Below are positions 7,853 through 8,907 of a stretch of 8,907 nucleotides of DNA, in pieces (position 1 is the first letter of the stretch; every line of letters starts with the position of its first letter). Source of the stretch: an uncultured Clostridia bacterium (GTDB lineage Bacteria > Bacillota > Clostridia > Lachnospirales > CAG-274). The notes below the pieces were generated by a model. The model was not told where the DNA came from, ran no database searches, and saw nothing but the letters and a program-made list of their open reading frames with translations. The DNA is taken from the NCBI GenBank assembly GCA_947629215.1, contig CANRCU010000079.1:1-8907 (forward strand). Direction: 5' to 3'. The translations under genes were made by a program, and so were the position numbers.

Positions 7853-7881
7853 TTGACATTTTCACAAAAACAGTTTATAAT
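7853..7881 (+). promoter_or_regulatory. Consensus sigma-A promoter inside the invertible segment
   Basis: TTGACA (7853-7858) and TATAAT (7876-7881) are both perfect hexamers with an optimal 17-bp spacer. In this orientation, transcription would start near 7888 and run rightward through the right repeat into the antisense strand of the recombinase gene. No plus-strand gene lies downstream in the window to explain such a strong promoter. Confidence 0.8.
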
Positions 7882-7920
7882 TATATTGTGGTTATGTTAT
7901 ATATTTATAAAAAAATTTCA

Positions 7921-7946
7921 TTCTCAAAAAGTATAGATTATGAGAA
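7921..7946 (-). repeat. Right inverted-repeat recombination site, hix-like (IRR)
   Basis: A 26-bp site with central AT (7933-7934). Its inward-facing half, TTCTCAAAAAGT (7921-7932), is identical to the inward-facing half of the left site. Its outer half (TTCTCATAATCT read on the minus strand) is more diverged. Similarity continues a few bases into the invertible segment (an AAATTTTT-like tract on both sides). It ends 13 bp from the recombinase stop codon. Confidence 0.75.
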
Positions 7947-7959
7947 TTTTGTCAATATT

Positions 7960-8562
7960 TTATAACTCCTCTTCCCCTTCTATCTCCTTTATCATTCTGT
8001 AAAAAGTTGCCGTCGAGCAGCCTATCATCGACACCGCTGTTTGCCGGTCTATTGTTTTCATACGATATTTTTCTATGATCTCGGCGTATTCGTTCGGGGC
8101 ATATACGGCAGGTCTGCCGAATCTTACACCCTTTGTTTTGGCTGCCGCTATCCCTTCGGCTTGCCTTTGACGTATATTTTCGCGTTCGTTCTGCGCAACA
8201 AAACTTAACAGCTGCAAAACTATGTCGCTTATAAAAGTACCCAAAAGGTCTTTATGTATGGTCGTATTCAACAACGGCATATCCAAAACAATTATATCCG
8301 CGCCTATTTTTTTGGTTATATACCGCCATTGTTCCGTTATCTCCTCATAATTACGCCCCAGCCTGTCAATGCTTTTAACAACAACTATCTTCCCTTTTTT
8401 CAGTTTGCCGAGCATTTTTTTGTAATTATCCCGCTCAAAGTCTTTTCCGCTTTGCTTGTCAATATATATGTAACGCATCGGAACACCGTATTCCACTAAA
8501 GCCGCTATTTGTCTGTCCTCGTTCTGCTCTTTGGTCGATACTCGTGCATATCCGTATTTCAT
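7960..8562 (-). CDS. Serine recombinase, resolvase/invertase family, probable invertase of the adjacent switch
   Basis: This 200-residue protein has the full small serine recombinase layout. The catalytic domain starts YGYARVS with nucleophile Ser9 and Arg7, and contains the SIDRLGR motif (64-70) with Arg67 and Arg70. A long helix follows (about 105-135) with NERENIRQRQAEGI. The GVRFGRP hinge (145-151) leads to a helix-turn-helix DNA-binding domain (about 160-192). Hin and gamma-delta resolvase are of similar size (about 183-190 residues), so the gene looks intact. Family members catalyse inversion or resolution through a 2-bp staggered Ser-linked break. The neighbouring inverted sites with a 2-bp AT centre point to inversion. 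An RBS-like GAGG lies eight bases before the ATG at 8562; an out-of-frame ATG at 8569 precedes it. Its GC content is closer to the backbone than that of the operon it borders. It could alternatively be a resolvase remnant of a mobile element. Confidence 0.93.
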   Translation of the reverse strand: MKYGYARVSTKEQNEDRQIAALVEYGVPMRYIYIDKQSGKDFERDNYKKMLGKLKKGKIVVVKSIDRLGRNYEEITEQWRYITKKIGADIIVLDMPLLNTTIHKDLLGTFISDIVLQLLSFVAQNERENIRQRQAEGIAAAKTKGVRFGRPAVYAPNEYAEIIEKYRMKTIDRQTAVSMIGCSTATFYRMIKEIEGEEEL

Positions 8563-8627
8563 TTTTCATCCCTCTCTCCAATAAAAAAATGTAGTTATCA
8601 CAGTAATTTACCACCTTTCGGTGTACA

Positions 8628-8656
8628 ATGTTACCACACTCGATCCGGAATTGTAA
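8628..8656 (-). promoter_or_regulatory. Candidate promoter of the serine recombinase gene
   Basis: On the minus strand, TTACAA (8656-8651) and TAACAT (8633-8628) are 17 bp apart. A TGG directly precedes the -10, giving an extended -10 (TGn). It lies 65 bp upstream of the recombinase start codon. Both hexamers deviate from consensus, which would suit low, constitutive recombinase expression. Confidence 0.4.
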
Positions 8657-8850
8657 TACCATTATGACACAAATAATTGTATTGACCGGTTCTTTACGAT
8701 TTTTTAGGTAGATTAAACAGAAAACAGGCAGGACCCGTATTACCGTATGTATAATGAATAGAGCATAAGCTATGATATTCCAAAACGACCATCGGCGTAA
8801 TATAATGAAAGCATTAAGTCAAAGATATTATAACATAAATTCTCAAAGTA

Positions 8851-8877
8851 AATGCAACTGCAGTAAAAAGTTGCATT
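8851..8877. repeat. 27-bp inverted repeat, operator-like
   Basis: AATGCAACT (8851-8859) and AGTTGCATT (8869-8877) form a perfect 9-bp inverted repeat around 9 bases; an ACTGCAGT palindrome sits at 8857-8864. A minus-strand TATAAT (8832-8827) lies beyond it at a distance that would put the repeat over the -35 region, as expected for an operator. It is not followed by a T-run, so a terminator is less likely. The associated gene is unknown. Confidence 0.45.
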
Positions 8878-8907
8878 AAGTATAGGAAAACGGTAGCATT
8901 TAATATG

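Larger units (their letters stand above)
7795..7946. other. Candidate invertible promoter segment (phase-variation switch)
   Basis: Two 26-bp sites in inverted orientation bound a segment of about 100 bp without genes; exchange at the central AT pairs would flip 7809-7932. Inside are a full-consensus sigma-A promoter on the plus strand (7853-7881) and no comparable promoter on the minus strand. The segment sits between a serine recombinase, 13 bp to the right, and the first gene of a co-oriented three-gene operon to the left. This is the standard layout of an invertible promoter switch. As written the promoter points away from the operon, so this copy is inferred to be OFF. Flipping maps its -10 to about 7865-7860 on the minus strand and predicts a leader of about 90 nt. 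Actual inversion is inferred, not shown. Confidence 0.72.
8563..8907. other. 345-bp region without a supported gene
   Basis: I see no convincing coding sequence here; a short minus-strand frame starting at 8662 overlaps the recombinase out of frame and lacks an RBS. The region holds a candidate recombinase promoter, a small GAAA-loop hairpin at 8612-8623 (CACC/GGTG) and a GTGGTAA direct repeat on the minus strand (8614-8608 and 8637-8631). There is also a plus-strand promoter-like pair, TTCCAA (8778-8783) with TATAAT (8801-8806) at 17 bp, and a palindrome near the right edge. Confidence 0.5.

Noticed and set aside
7795..7946. The two 26-bp dyads as ordinary terminators or repressor operators
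   Set aside because: The stems are AT-rich and mostly lack a good T-run. The strict 26-bp size, 2-bp AT centres, inverted arrangement, identical inner halves and adjacent serine recombinase fit recombination sites better, although repressor binding cannot be excluded.
7960..8562. Recombinase as part of a complete transposon or integrative element
   Set aside because: No transposase, conjugation gene or terminal repeats are visible in the window, and the protein is a small invertase/resolvase, not a large integrase.
8459..8662. 67-residue minus-strand frame overlapping the recombinase start
   Set aside because: No RBS, no motif, and it runs out of frame through the recombinase coding sequence.
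1..8907. CRISPR arrays, tRNA or rRNA genes
   Set aside because: No regularly spaced repeats, cloverleaf-like segments or rRNA signatures were seen on either strand.

Overview
The window looks like chromosome of an anaerobic, endospore-forming member of the Clostridia (Firmicutes). It carries spoIIE, which occurs only in endospore formers, next to a clostridial-type nrdR and a sensory [FeFe]-hydrogenase-like protein. Ribosome binding sites are strong (GGAGG) and the Ile codon ATA is very common. I cannot name the genus.

Left part (1-4543) is ordinary backbone. spoIIE runs leftward and is cut by the window edge after 691 codons. It diverges from a rightward pair, nrdR and a HydS-like gene, separated by 17 bp and probably cotranscribed. 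The 212-bp divergent region holds a sigma-A-like promoter for each side and Spo0A-box-like sites for spoIIE. A hairpin at 4512-4543 closes the rightward unit.

Right part (4562-8907) is accessory in character. Three leftward genes, clearly AT-richer than the backbone, form a tight unit in the order: small two-helix membrane protein, membrane-anchored zinc-ribbon/TPR-like protein, DUF2971-like protein. Upstream, on the same strand, is a serine recombinase of the resolvase/invertase family. Between recombinase and operon lie two 26-bp dyad sites in inverted orientation (7795-7820 and 7921-7946). They have the architecture of Hin-type hix sites: 12-bp half-sites, a central AT, and identical inward-facing halves. 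The segment between them holds a full-consensus promoter (TTGACA, 17 bp, TATAAT).

The main result is therefore a candidate phase-variation switch: an invertible promoter next to its likely invertase, controlling a three-gene operon of unknown function. As written, the promoter points away from the operon, so the sequence probably records the OFF state. Inversion would place it about 90 nt upstream of the first start codon, facing the operon. The last 345 bp carry no gene that I can support, only promoter-like and palindromic sequence.
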